Positions 32,066 to 44,200 of a stretch of DNA of 64,000 nt are shown one piece after another (the first letter of the stretch is position 1; each line of letters begins with the position of its first letter). Source of the DNA: Prorocentrum cordatum (taxonomy: Eukaryota; Sar; Dinophyceae; Prorocentrales; Prorocentraceae); assembly GCA_963575745.1 (NCBI GenBank), contig CAUYUJ010015012.1:79932-143931 (forward strand), written 5' to 3'. Below the pieces are notes generated by a model. That model was not told where the DNA came from, did no database searches, and saw only the letters and a program-made list of their open reading frames with translations. The position numbers and the translations under genes were made by a program.

Positions 32066-34440
32066 ACGGATAGTTGGTTGTTTCCTTTGCTGTGCCCAAC
32101 AGCTCTGTAGCTCATTTGCAGCTCAAGTTACACCAAGGAAACTCATCATCACCTAATGAAAATAATAGAGTACGAATCGTTGTGTGGGCCCAGCTCTGGA
32201 CTATATACTCGAGACTAGCGCTGCTGACGAGTTAGTTTCGATTGCTGTGTCAAACAGCTTGTAGCTCATCTGCAGCTCGAGTTATATCAAGGAACTCATT
32301 ATCATTTTCAAAAATAGCAGAGTACGAACAGTTGTTTTTTCCCGTTCGATTGCTGTGCCAAAGAGCTCTGTAGCTCATCTGCAGCTCGAGTTAGATTAAG
32401 AAACGCACAATCATCTCCTAAGAATTTACAGAGTACGAATAGCTTTTCGGACCTAGCTCTGGTAGCTGACCGATTTCAGACATCTAGATACTCGTGACTA
32501 GCGATTCTGATGATTCCCTTTTGATTGCTGTACCGAACAGCTCTGCAGCTGATCTGCAGCTCAAGTTCAGTGCTGGAAACCGAAAGCACCTACTAAGATG
32601 ACACCAAACAGCCGATCCCGCCTGGATGCTTCATGGCAGTAATATGTACTCGATCGACTAAGATGAATATGGCCAGCGGGATTAAAATCGAAGAAAAGAA
32701 TAAGAAGAGAGGCACAGGGGGGGGAAGGGGAAAAAAAAAAAAAAAAAAAAAAATCTTTTGGCCAACTAGCCCTCCGGCGCGCCGGAAGTACTCTCTACTT
32801 TCGCCGCTTCGGTCTTAAGGGAGCTCTACGAGTCACTGGGAGCCGGCGGTAAGCCGTCAACCAGGTTTCCGCCGGGACCCTCGTAGAGCTCTGCATACAC
32901 GAATAAGTCATTGACTATGAGAAGAAAGGCTCCGCGGAAATCAGCTTTAAAACTTACAACATGTATTTGTCGCATTTCGTAGATCGGCTGCAGCTACGGA
33001 CCTAAGAATTTGCAAGCGGACGCGGCATAACCTGCTGACTTGAATACTGCTAATAAGAAATGTGCAGCTTGCTTCATGCTTGGGTTAAGTTCAAGAAACC
33101 ATTAACCTTGAAAAACTACATTCCGCCAACGGTCTCGCCAAGCGATCTCATAGAAATACTGCAGTCAGGGACCTGAAAATTGCAGAGGCAGACGCGGCAT
33201 TACCCATTACAGGTGCGAAAATTACAAGTTCTAAAAACAAATTACCAAATCTCTCACAATGCTCGCCTAAAAGCTCCCAGGTAGACACATTGTCCGCCCA
33301 GGCCGGGCGGGGCAATGGAAGCGGGCGGTATACCGTCAAGTTACCGCGGGGATTCTCGTAGAGCTCTCAACACAACAAATAAGAGCCCGGATAACAAAGG
33401 GAAAGCTTTTCCGAGTGTCAGCTTGAAAACTCACAAACTCATTTTTTCGGATATTATACGACGTCGGTTCCTCGTAGTGTTTCGATCGAAATACTGCGTC
33501 TACAGCCCTCAGACTTGCACCATTGCACGCGCCATGATCGCCTGCAAGGAACAAAAATCTCAAAAGTGTCAAAACGGATTTCCAATCTCTTACAAACCCG
33601 CCCCGCGACCCACCCCGCGGCCCACTCCGCGGCCCACCCCGCGACCCGTCGACGTCGACGACGTCGACGTTGTCGTTGAGTTCATATTCCCGGAGAGCTA
33701 CACTTTTAGACTGGAACCAGCGTGAACCGCCGGGCTCCTTGTAGAGCTCTTTTCTTTTCTCCAGAAAAGATTTTTCGCCCCAGGGGTCTCTTCGCTCTCC
33801 GGGTTTTGGACGCAGTGCTCCTCTCCGCATCCTCTCTTTTGCCGCTGCCGCCGCCGTGCAGTACTGGCGACGGTGGTGAACCGTCAACGTGGTCACCGCC
33901 GGGAACCTCATAGAGCTCTCTGCACGTACAAGTGATTAGATTTAGAGCAGACAGCTTATTGAACCATTTCTAGAAAAACGTCGAATTTTCATTTTTAGTT
34001 GTCAACTTCATGTTAGTTGCTGCTAATTATCCGATTGTAAAACTCGCTCTAGAGAGCTGAGCTGCTCTGATAACAAATTTGATGTTCCAATGCTCGGCGT
34101 AGAAATCTGCATTCTTAAAAACAAATCTCAAATATCTTCGAATATTAGCAAAACCGAGCCAAAGGTACCGCATTGTCTCTTCTGATGATCGGCAAATTAG
34201 CTCCATCCCGCCGGAATCCCTCCAGCTGATCGATGCCGAAGAGCTCTACAAGGTACTTCTAATGTGTATTTGCTTTACTTCCGGAGAACTCTCTGGCAGC
34301 TAGAAGGATTTAGATGGCGCCGGCGGTAAGCCGTCAACCAGGTCATCGCCGGGAACCCCGTAGAGCTTCTTCCGCGCGCGAGAGTGCTCACAATCGACGC
34401 AGAAAGTTTTTCTTAGACTTTACTCCCGGAGACCTCTCTG
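32066..34440. repeat. Mosaic block: form A satellite, module C, hairpins
   Basis: Form A satellite pieces fill 32070-32600; module C is at 32608-32825 with an internal A-tract (32732-32752); hairpins lie near 32840, 33325, 33865 and 34318. A short tandem GCGACCCACCCC/GCGGCCCACTCC plus GTCGACGTCGACGACGTCG lies at 33600-33675. No gene recognised. Confidence 0.75.
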
Positions 34441-34720
34441 AGCTAGAGGGCTTTACATTAGAAGCCAGACGGTGGTGGTGCCCGCCAGCCGCCCATCTCC
34501 ACCGGTCCACGATCCCCGCAGCGATTCGCCCGACCCGGCAGCTGGTCCGGGAGCGCTTCCGGCACGCGTCCACGCGTGCCTGCACGCGCGCAGGCACGCG
34601 TGTAAGCGTTCCTGGCAGCGCTTCAGAAGCGCTGCAGGGCAGCTCCCAGAGCCCCCCAGAAGAGATCTTCCGTTGCCGAGGGTTTCTTTGCTCCCGGGTT
34701 TCGGACGCTACGCAGTTGCC
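34441..34720 (+). repeat. Module E copy 1 with two dyads
   Basis: Order: GGTGGTGGTGCCCGCCAGC, CCATCTCCACCGGTCCACGA, CCGCAGCGATTCGC, GGTCCGGGAGCGCTTCCGGC, dyad CACGCGTGCCTGC/GCAGGCACGCGTG (34564-34595), GTTCCTGGCAGCGCTTCAGA, dyad CAGCGCTTC/GAAGCGCTG, then AGCTCCCAGAGCCCCCCAG. Other copies: 34885-35010 (partial), 42375-42625 (inverted), 43970-44190, 47340-47560, 47635-47880 and 48030-48335. Confidence 0.85.
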
Positions 34721-35090
34721 AGGGCCATCGCCGATGCGATGATGCATGCATCAGCACTGTCCGCAGCTACCTTTCTGAGTCAAGTGGAGGAAGAGTACGA
34801 GGTCGAGGACGAGGACGAGGACGAGGACAAGGACGAGGATAAGGATGAGGACGAGAAGGAGCGGGGAGGGGGGGGGGGAGGGGGGATTCCCGGAGAGCTC
34901 TCTGAGAGCTACGTGGAAGCGTTCCTGGCAGCGCTTCAGCGTCGCTGCAGGGGAGCTCCCAGAGCCCCCCAGAAAAGATCTTCAGTTGCCGGGTCTCTTC
35001 GCTCCCGGGTTTTGCACGCTTCGCAGTTGTGAGGGCCATCGCCGATCCATCGATGATCGGAGAGCTCAGTGAAAAGAATTAACATCATTG
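34721..35090. repeat. Acidic GGACGA array and partial module E
   Basis: 34790-34860 is a GAGGACGAGGACGAGGACAA simple array; 34885-35010 repeats the second half of module E. The 34472-35032 frame crossing both has no domain and is likely a repeat product. Confidence 0.6.
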
Positions 35091-36052
35091 GGAAAAAACT
35101 GTCAGTCGAAAACGAATAGTTCTGTGCGTACCAGCTCTCTAGCTCTCCTACAGCCCGAATGCAACACAGAAAATGGACAACATCTGTGAAGATGACTCGA
35201 AGAATACGAAGTTCAGACCTCTGAATGCAACAGACGAACGGGCCTGAAAATTCCGAATCAGTGTCTGTGCGTATGAGCTCTGTGGCTCGTCTACAGCCCG
35301 AGTTACGTGCAAAAACGGGCAGCACCTCTCACGATGACTCGAATGATACGAATGATTTCGCGGACCCAGCTCGAGTAGCAGACCGAGTTCAGACCTCTGG
35401 ATGCAACAGACAAACGGTGCCTGAGTATTCTGCATCGGTCTGTGCGTATCAGCTGCAGCTCCTCTAGAGCTCGAGTTAAGTAGAGAAAATCGACAATTCT
35501 GTCGAGATGACTCGAGCGATATGAATAGTGTTGCGGATCTAGCTCGAGTAGCAAAACGATTTCAGACCTCTGCATGTGACAGACGGACGCGCCTGATGAA
35601 CTCGATCGGCTATCTTTCTGCAAAAAGCAAACGGGCGGGATCGGCTGTTTCGAGTCATATTGATACGCGTTCTCGGTATTTTTAACTCAACTCGAGCTGT
35701 AGGACAGCAACAGAGCTCAGACTCACAAAAATCGATTCTGAATCAGACGCAGTCGTCTGTGGCATCAAGAGATCTGAATTCGGTCTGCTGCCCGAGCTAG
35801 GTTCGCGAAACTATTCGTATTGTTCGAGTCATCTTGAAAGATGAGTTATCTTGAGAGATGTTGTCGGTTTTCGAACCCAACTCGCGCTGTAGGGGAGCTA
35901 CAGAGCTCGTACGCACGAAAAACGATCCAGAAGCATCAGAGGCGTAGCTGAAATATATGAATGGTTGAATTTTGAAGTTTTAATCGACTAAGAGTCACCA
36001 AAGTCTATCGAGATTTTTCTTGTCAACTAGCTCTCCAGCGCCCCGCAACTGG
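35090..36052. repeat. ~175 bp satellite, form B, mixed orientation
   Basis: Forward units occupy 35100-35630 (GACTCGAA(G/T)(A/G)ATACGAA, GACCGAGTTCAGACCTCTGG); from about 35640 to 35960 the units are inverted (ACTCGAGCTGTAGG, CTCGGTCTGCTGCCCGAGC). The orientation switch falls in GGGCGGGATCGGCTGTTTCG, the start of inverted module C. Confidence 0.85.
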
Positions 36053-39000
36053 GCGCCGGCGGTAAACCGTCAACCTTTCTTACCGCCGGGGGACTCGTAG
36101 AGCTTCCTGACCATATATAATGTCGAAAAAAATTGCAGAGAACGAATAGTTTTTCAGCCTAAGCGATTTCAGACCTCTCGATGCAACAGCCAAACGCCCC
36201 TCATGCTTCTGGATCGTTTTCTGTGCGCACGAGCTCCGTAGCTCTCCTACAGCCCGAGCTACGTGCGAAAATCGACAGCACCTCTCAAGATCACTCGAAC
36301 AATACATATACTTTCGCGAATCTAGCTCGAGTATCAGACCGAGTTCAGACCTCTGAATGCAACAGGCAGACGCGCCTGCTGTCTCCGAATCGATTTCTGT
36401 GATTACCAGCCCTGCAGCCCCCTTACAGCCCGAGTTAAGTGCAGAAAACCGACAGCACCTCTGAAGACGACTCGAAGAATACGAATAGTTTCGCGTCGCG
36501 GACCTAGCTCAGACAGCAGACCGAGCTCAGAGCTCTGAATGCGACAGGCGGACGCGACTGATGTCTCCGAATCGATTCCAATGATTACCAGCCCTGCAGC
36601 CCCCTTACAGCTCGAGTTAAGTGCAGAAAACGGAGAGCACCTCTCAAGATGACTCGAAGAATACGAATAGTTCGCGAACCTAGCTCGGGCAGCACACCGA
36701 GTTCTGAGCTCTGGATTTGGCAGGCGGACGCGCCTGATGTCTCCAAATCGATTCCTGTGAGTACGAGCCCTGTAGCCCCCCTACAGCCCGAGTTAAGTGC
36801 AGAAAACTGACAACACCTCTCAAGATGACTAGAACAATACGAATAGTTTCGCGAACATAGCTCGGCCAGCAGACCGAATTCAGACCTCTGGATGGAACAC
36901 ACGAACGCGCCTGATGATTTGCAATCGATTTCTGTGAAAATGACCTCTGTAGCTGCCCTACAGCTCGAGTTGAGTACAAAATACCGATAACGCGTATCAA
37001 GATGACTCGAAACAGCCGATCCCGCCGCGACGCTTTTTCGCAGAAATATTTACCCGATCGAGCTGAGATCAAGATGGCGAGCGGGAATAAGATCGAATAT
37101 GGTGGGAAAAAATACTAGAGCTCAAACGAATTGTTGAATTTCGAGAACAAAATTTTCAACCGACCAAAAGTCAGCAAAAGGTCTGTCGAGATTTGTCTTG
37201 CCAACTAGCTCTCCAGCGCGCCGGAATTACTCTTAAGCTTCCAGCAACTAGCTAAGGGAAGCTCTACGAGTTATTTTGAGAACAAAATTTTCAACCGACC
37301 AAAAGTCACGAAAAGGTCCGTCGAGATTTGTCTTGCCAACTAGCTCTCCAGCGCCCCGGAGTTACTCTTAAGCTTCCAGCAACAACTTGCTATGGGAAGC
37401 TCTACGAGTTACCAGCTCCACCCCGCCCCGGAACTGGGCGCCGGCGGTAAACCGTCAACCTTTCTTACCGCCGGGGGACTCGTAGAGCTTCCTGACAATA
37501 TATAATGACGGAGAGAAAATTACAGAGAACGCATAGCTTTTGAGCCCAAGCGATTTGACACCTCTCGATGCAACAGCCGAACGCCCCCGATGCTTCTGGA
37601 TTGTCCCCTGTACGAGCTCTGTAGCTCTCCTACAGCCCGAGTTACGTGCGTAAAATCGACAGCACCTCTCAAGGTGACTCCAACAATGGGAACAGTTGGC
37701 AAACCTAGCTCGAGTATCAGACCGAGTTCAGACCTCTGAATGCGACAGGGGGACACGTCTGATGTCTCCGAATAGATTCCTGTCATTGACAACCCTACAG
37801 GCCTCAGTGACAAGCAGAAAACCTACAGGACCTCTCAGGATGACTCGAACAATACGAATAGTTTCGCCGACCTAGCTCGGGCAGCAGACCGACTTCAGAG
37901 CTCTGGATTTGACAGGCGGACGCCGCTGATGTATCCAAATCGATTACTGTGACTTAAAGCACTGTAGCCCCCATACAGTCCGAGTTAAGTACACAAAACC
38001 GACAGCACCTCTTAAGATGACTCGAACAATACGAATAGTTTCGTGGTTCTAGATCGGGCAGCAGACCAAGTTCAGAGCTCTGGAGTCAACAGACAAACGC
38101 GACTGATGATTCTGAATCGGTTTCTCTAAGAAACAGCTCTGTAGCTGTCATATAGCTCGAGTTAAGTACAGAAAACCGAGAGCGCCTGTCAAGATGGCTC
38201 GAATAATACGAACAGATTTGCGGACCTAGCTCAGCTAGCAGACCCAGTTCAGACCTCTGGATGCAACAGACGAACGCGCCTCATCACTCTGAATCGATAA
38301 GGTGTGCTTGCCAGCTCTGTAGCTGTCCTCTATCCCGAGTTAAGTACAAAATACCGACAGCGCGTATCAAGATCACTCGAAACGGCCGATCCCGCCAGTG
38401 TGCTTTTTGGCAGTAAAAGGTTCCCGATCGAGCTGAGATCAAGATGGCGAGCGGGAATAAGATCGAATATCACGGGGAAAAATACTATAGCTCAAACGAA
38501 TTGAGGAATTTCGAGAACAAAATTTTCAACCGACCAAAAGTCAGCAAAAGGTCCGTCGAGATTTTTCTTGCCAACTAGCTCTCCAGCGCGCCGGAATGAC
38601 TCTTAAGCTTCCAGCAATAACTTGCTAGGGAAGCTCTACGAGTTACTTGGTAGCGTCCAAAAACCGGAGAGCGAAGAGACCGTCGAGAAGGGGAAACTGG
38701 GCGCCGGCGGTAAACCGTCAACCTTTCTTACCGCCGGGGGACTCGTAGAGCTTCCTGCATATATAATGTCGGAAAAAATCCAGAGAACGAATAGTCTTGC
38801 AGCCTTAAAAAATGATTTCAAACCTCTCGACGCAACGGCTCAACGCTCCTCATGCTTCTGGATCGTTTTCTGTGCGCACGAGCTCGAGTTACGTGCGAAA
38901 ATCGACAGCACCTCTCAAGATCACTCGAGCAATACAAATAGCTTCGCGAATCTAGCTCGAGTATCAGACCGAGTTCAGAGCTCTGAATGCAACAGGCGGA

Positions 39001-42000
39001 CGCGCCTGATGTCTCCGAATCGATTCCTGTGATGACCAGCTCTGCAGCCGCCTTAGAGCCCGAGTTAAGTGCAGAAAACCGACAGCACCTCTGAAGATGA
39101 CTCGAACAGTACGAATAGTTTCGCAGACCTAGCTCGGGCAGCAGACCGAGTTCAGAGCTGTGAATGCGACAGGCGGACGCGACTGATTCTCCGAATCAAT
39201 TCCAGTGACTACCAGCCCTGCAGCCCCCTTACAGCTCGAGTTAAGTGCAGAAAACGGACAGCACCTCTCAAGATGACTCGAACAATACCAATAGATTCGC
39301 GAACCTAGCTCGGGCAGCACACCGAGTTCTGAGCTCTGAATTTGGCAGGCGGACGCGCCTGATGTCTGCGAATCGATTTCTGTGAGAACAAGCCCTGTAG
39401 CCCCCCGACAGCCCGAGTTAAGTGCAGAAAAACTGACAGTACCTCTCAAGATGACTCGAACAATACGAACAGCTTCGCGACCCTAGCTCCGGCAGCAGAC
39501 CGAGTTCAGACCTCTAGATGGGGCAGACGAACGCGCCTGATGATTCGCAATCGATTTCTCTGAGAATGAGCCCTGTAGCTGCCCTACAGCTCGAGTTCAA
39601 TACAAAATACCGACAACGCGTATCAAGATGACTCGAAAGAGCCGATCCCGCCGCGACGCTTTTTTGCAGAAATATTTACCCGATCGAGCTGAGATTAAGA
39701 TGGCGAGCGTGAATAAGATCGAATATGGTAGAAAAAAATACTAGAGCTCAAACGAATTGTTGAATTTCGAGAACAAAATTTTCAACCGACCAAAAGTCAC
39801 CAAAAGGTCCGTCGAGATTTGTCTTGCCAACTGGGCGCCGGCGGTAAGCCGTCAACCTTTCTTACCGCCGGGGGGACTCGTAGAGCTCCCTGACAATATA
39901 TAAGATCGAAAAAAATTGTAGAGAACGAATAGTTTTTCAGCCCAAGCGATTTCAGACCTTTCGATGCAACAGCCGAACGCCCCTGATGTTGGATTGTCTT
40001 CTACACGAGCTCTGTAGCTCTCCTACAGCCCGAGTTACGTGCGTAAATCGACAGCACCTTTCAAGGTGACTCTAACAAAACGAATAGTTCGGCAAACCTA
40101 GCTCGAGAATCAGACCGAGTTCAGACCTCTGAATGCAATAGTGGGGCGCGACTGATGTCCCCGAATTGATTCCTGTGATTACCAGCCCTGCAGCCACCCT
40201 ACAGCCCGAGTTAAGTGCAGAAAACCGACAGCGACTCTCAAGATGACTCGAACAATACGAATAGTTTCGCGGACCTAGCTCGGGCAGCAGACCGAGTTCC
40301 GAGCTCTGGATTCAACAGAAGAACGCGCCTGATGTCTCCGAATCGATCCCTGAGATTACCAGCACTATAGTTTCCCTACAGCCTGAATTAAGTACAGAAA
40401 ACCGACAGCACCTCTCAAGATGACTCGAACAATACAAATAGTTTCGCAATTCTAGATCGGGCAGCAGACCGAGTTCAGAGCTCTGGATTGAACAAACACC
40501 GCGACTGATGATTATGAAACAGTTTCTGTAAATATCAGCTCTGTAGCTGTCGTATAGCCCGAGTTAAGTACAAAAAACCCAGAGCGTCTGTCAAGATGGC
40601 TCGAATAATACGAATAGGTCTGCGCACCTAGCTCGGCTAGCAGACCGAGTTCAGACCTCTGGATGGAACAGGCGAACGCACCTGATCATTCTGCATCGAT
40701 AAGGTGTGCTCACCAGCTCTCTGGCTCTTCTATAGCTCGAGTTATGTTCAGAAAACCGCCACTGCGTGTCAAGATGACCCGAAACAGCCGATCCCGCCTG
40801 CCTGCTTTTTGGCAGAAATATTTACCCGAACGATCTGAGATCAAGACAGCGAGCGGGAATAAGATCGAATATCACGGGAAAAAATATTAGAGCTCTAACG
40901 AATGTTCAAATTTTGAGAACAACATTTTCAACCGCCCAAAAGTCACCAAAAGGTCAGTCGAGATTTTTCTTGCCTCCAGCGCGCCGGAATTACTCTTAAG
41001 CTTCCAGCAATGACTTGCTAAGGGAAGCTCTGCGAGTTACTAGCTCTCCAGCGCGCCGGAATTACTCTTAAGCTTCCATCAACTAGCTAAGGGAAGCTCT
41101 ACGAGTTACTTGGTAGCGTCCAAAACCCGGAGAGGAAAGGGCAAACACACGAAAAAACTTTCCTGGCGAGCCGTCAAACACTGGGCGCTGGCGGTAAACC
41201 GTCAACCTTGGTTACCGCCGAGGGACTCGTAGAGCTTCCTGATAATATATAATGTCGAAAAAATGCCGAGAACGTATAGTTTTTCAGCCCAAGCGATGTC
41301 AGACCTCTCGATGCAACAGCCGAACGCACCCGATGCTTCTGGATTCTCTTCTGTACGAGCTCTGTAGCTCTCCTACAGCCCGAGCTACGTGCGTAAATCG
41401 ACAGCACCTCTCAAGATGACTCGAACAAAACGAATAGTTTGGCAAACCCGGCTCGAGAATCAGACCGAGTTCAGACCTCTGAATGCGAGAGGCGGACGCA
41501 TCTGATGTCTCCCGATCGATTCCTGTGATTACCCCCCCCCTGCAGCCCCCTTACAGCCCGAGTTAAGTGCAGAGAACCGACAGCGCCTCTCAGGATGACT
41601 CGAACAATACGAATAGTTTCGCGGACCTAGTTCGGGCAGCAGACCGAGTGCCGAGCTCTGGATTTGACAGGCGGACGCGTCTATGTCTCCAAATCGATTC
41701 CTGTGATCACCAGCACTGTAGCCCCCCTACAGCCCAAGGTAAGTGCAGAAAACCGACAGCACCTCTCAGGATCACTCGAACAATACGAATAGTTGCGCGG
41801 ACCTAGTTCAGGCAGCCGACCGAGTTCAGAGCTCTGGATTCAACAGACGAACGCGACTGACGATTCTGACTCTGTAGCTGTCATATAGCTCGAGTTAAGT
41901 ACAGAAAACCGAGAGCGTCTCTCAAGATGACTCGAATAATACGAATAGGTTTCAGGACCTCGCTCGGCTAGCAGACCGAGTTCAGACCTCTAAATGCAAC

Positions 42001-42372
42001 AGACGAACGCGCCTGATCATTCTGAATCGATAAGGTGTGCTTGCCAGCTCTGTAGCTGTCCTCTATCCCGAGTTAAGTACAATATACCGACAGCGCGTAT
42101 CAAGATCACCCGAAACGGCCGATCCCGCCAGTGTGCTTTTTGGCAATAAAAGATACCCGATCGAGCTGAGATCAAGATGGCGAGCGGGAATAAGATCGAA
42201 TATCACGGGAAAAAATACTAGAGCTCTAACGACTGGTTGAATTTCGAGAACAAAATTTTCAACCGACCAAAAGTCAGCAAAAGGTCCGTCGAGATTTTTC
42301 TTGCCAATCTCCAGCGCCCCGGAATTACTCTTAATCTTCCAGCAAAAACTTGCTAAGGGAAGCTCTACGAGT
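36053..42372 (+). repeat. Higher-order repeat: hairpin + form B satellites + module C
   Basis: Five consecutive blocks start with a hairpin at 36056, 37438, 38700, 39835 and 41184 (spacings 1381, 1264, 1135, 1351). Each continues with several ~177 bp form B units (AAGATGACTCGAACAATACG, TAGCTCGGGCAGCAGACCGA, CTCCGAATCGATTCCTGTGA). Each ends with module C: GAGCTGAGATCAAGATGGCG, GCGGGAATAAGATCGAATAT, TTTCGAGAACAAAATTTTCA, CGCGCCGGAATTACTCTTAA, GGGAAGCTCTACGAGTTAC. Unit number per block varies. No gene seen. Confidence 0.9.
37441..37474 (+). repeat. Hairpin exemplar, TAA/TTA state
   Basis: CCGGCGGTAA (37441-37450) pairs perfectly with TTACCGCCGG (37465-37474) around a 14 nt loop ACCGTCAACCTTTC. 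CTCGTAGAGCT follows at 37479. Confidence 0.95.
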
Positions 42373-44200
42373 TACTTCCGTAAAGCTCTTCTGGCGCTCT
42401 GGGGAGCTTCCCTGCAGCGCTGCAGAAGCGCTGCCAGAAACGCGCCCATGCGTGCCCACACGCGCGCAGGCACGCGTGCAAGCTTGCCGGAAGCTCCCCC
42501 GGACCAGCTGCCGGGTCAGGCGAGGCGCTGCGGGGAACGTGGACCGCCGTGGAGGAGCTCCTGGCGGGCACAACCACCGTCCGGCTTCTAATCTTAAACC
42601 CTCTAGCTCTCAGCGAGCTCTCCGGGAGTAACTCGTAGAGCTTCCCTTAGCTAGTTGCTGGAAGCTTAAGAGTAATTCCGGCGCGCTGGAGAGCTAGTAC
42701 CTCGTAGAGCTCTTCGGCATCGATGAGCTAGAGGAATTCCGGCGCGGGGCGGAGCTAGTTGGCCGACCCGGCCAGAAAGGACAAAGTGGTAACTTTTGGG
42801 TGTTTTTGCGAAAAATTGAAAGGTATTTGACAATTCATACCTCGTAGAGCTCTTCGGCATCGATGAGCTAGAGGAATTCCGGCGCGGGGTGGAGCTAGTT
42901 GGTCGACCCGGCGAGAAAGGACAAAGTGGTAACTTTTAGGTGGTTTTGCAATTCTTTGAAAGATATTTGACAATTCATTTTGAGACAGCAGATTTTGCGC
43001 ACTGACAATTCATTTTGAGAAAGCAGATTTTTCGCACCTGTAAACGACTATGAGGGCCTCTCTGTCTGAGCATGAGCTCTGTAGGCGCACTTTTACTTTC
43101 AAAACACTTGGCGGAACCATCTTCATATCGACACGAAAAAATAATTCTCTTCTTGTTCGAGAAATGCTTCCAGAAGCTCTCTCTCTTTCGACTCCGAGCA
43201 CTCTTACGCGTGAAATGAGCTCTACGAGGTTCCCGGCGGTGACCAGGTTGACGGCTCACCGCCGGCGCCAGTTTTGAGAAACCAGATTCTTCGCACCTGT
43301 AGTGGGTTATGGCGCGTCCGCCAGTAAAGTTTTCAGGTCCGTAGGTGCAGTATTACTATCAAAACACTTGGAGGAACCAACTTTGGATAAAACAGAAAAA
43401 CCTGATTTTTCGAGTTTTTCGTTTCTCGCCCCAGAAGCTTTCTCCATGTGTTCCGACGATCGCTGTGCAACACAAGAGCTCTACGAGGTTCCCGGCGGTA
43501 TCCAGGTTGACGGTTTACCGCTGGTTCCAGTTCGCAAGCAAAATCTCGACTGACCTTTTGGTGACTTTTGGCCGGTTGAAAATTTTGTCCTCGAAATTCA
43601 ACAATTCGTTTGAGCTCTAGCACTTTTTCTGACCATATTCGATCTTACTCCCGCTCGCCATCTTGATCTCAGCTCAATCGGGTAAATACTTCTGCAAAAA
43701 AGCGTCGCGGCGGGATCGGCTGTTTAGAATCATCTTGACACGCGTTGTCCGTATTTTGTACTTAACTCGAGCTGTAGGGCAGCTACAGAGCTCATTCTCA
43801 CAGAAATCCATTGCGAATCATCAGGCGCGTTCGTCTGTTCCGTCTAGAGGTCTGAACTCGGTCTGCTGCCGAGCTAGGTGCGTAAACTATTCGCATTGTT
43901 CGAGATATCTTGAGAGGGGCTGTCTTGAAGAGCTTCCCTGAGCTAAGTGCTGGAAGCTTAAGAGTAATTCCCGGAGAGCTCTCTGAGACCAGAAGGTTTA
44001 AGTTTAGAAGGCGGACGGTGGTGATGCCTGCCAGCAGCTCTCTACGGCGCTTTATGTCCCCCGCAGAGAGTTGCCCTTGACGGCAGCGGGTTCGGGTGCG
44101 CTTTCTACGCGTGCCTGCGCGCGTGCAGGCACGTGTGGAAGCGTTCCTTGCAGCGCTTCAGAAGCGCTGCAGAGGAGAGCCCCAGTCCAGGGAAGACTGG
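42373..44200. repeat. Mosaic block: inverted module E, module A, inverted C and B
   Basis: 42375-42625 is module E inverted; 42690-42835 and 42836-42975 are two tandem module A copies; hairpins in minus orientation lie at 43230 and 43490; 43530-43930 is module C and form B in inverted orientation; 43970-44190 is a forward module E. The junctions fall at CTCGTAGAGC/GCTCTACGAG. Confidence 0.8.

Noticed and set aside
34472-35032. 186-residue + frame with an acidic stretch
   Set aside because: It crosses two module E copies and a GGACGA simple repeat; the same DNA is open on the other strand.
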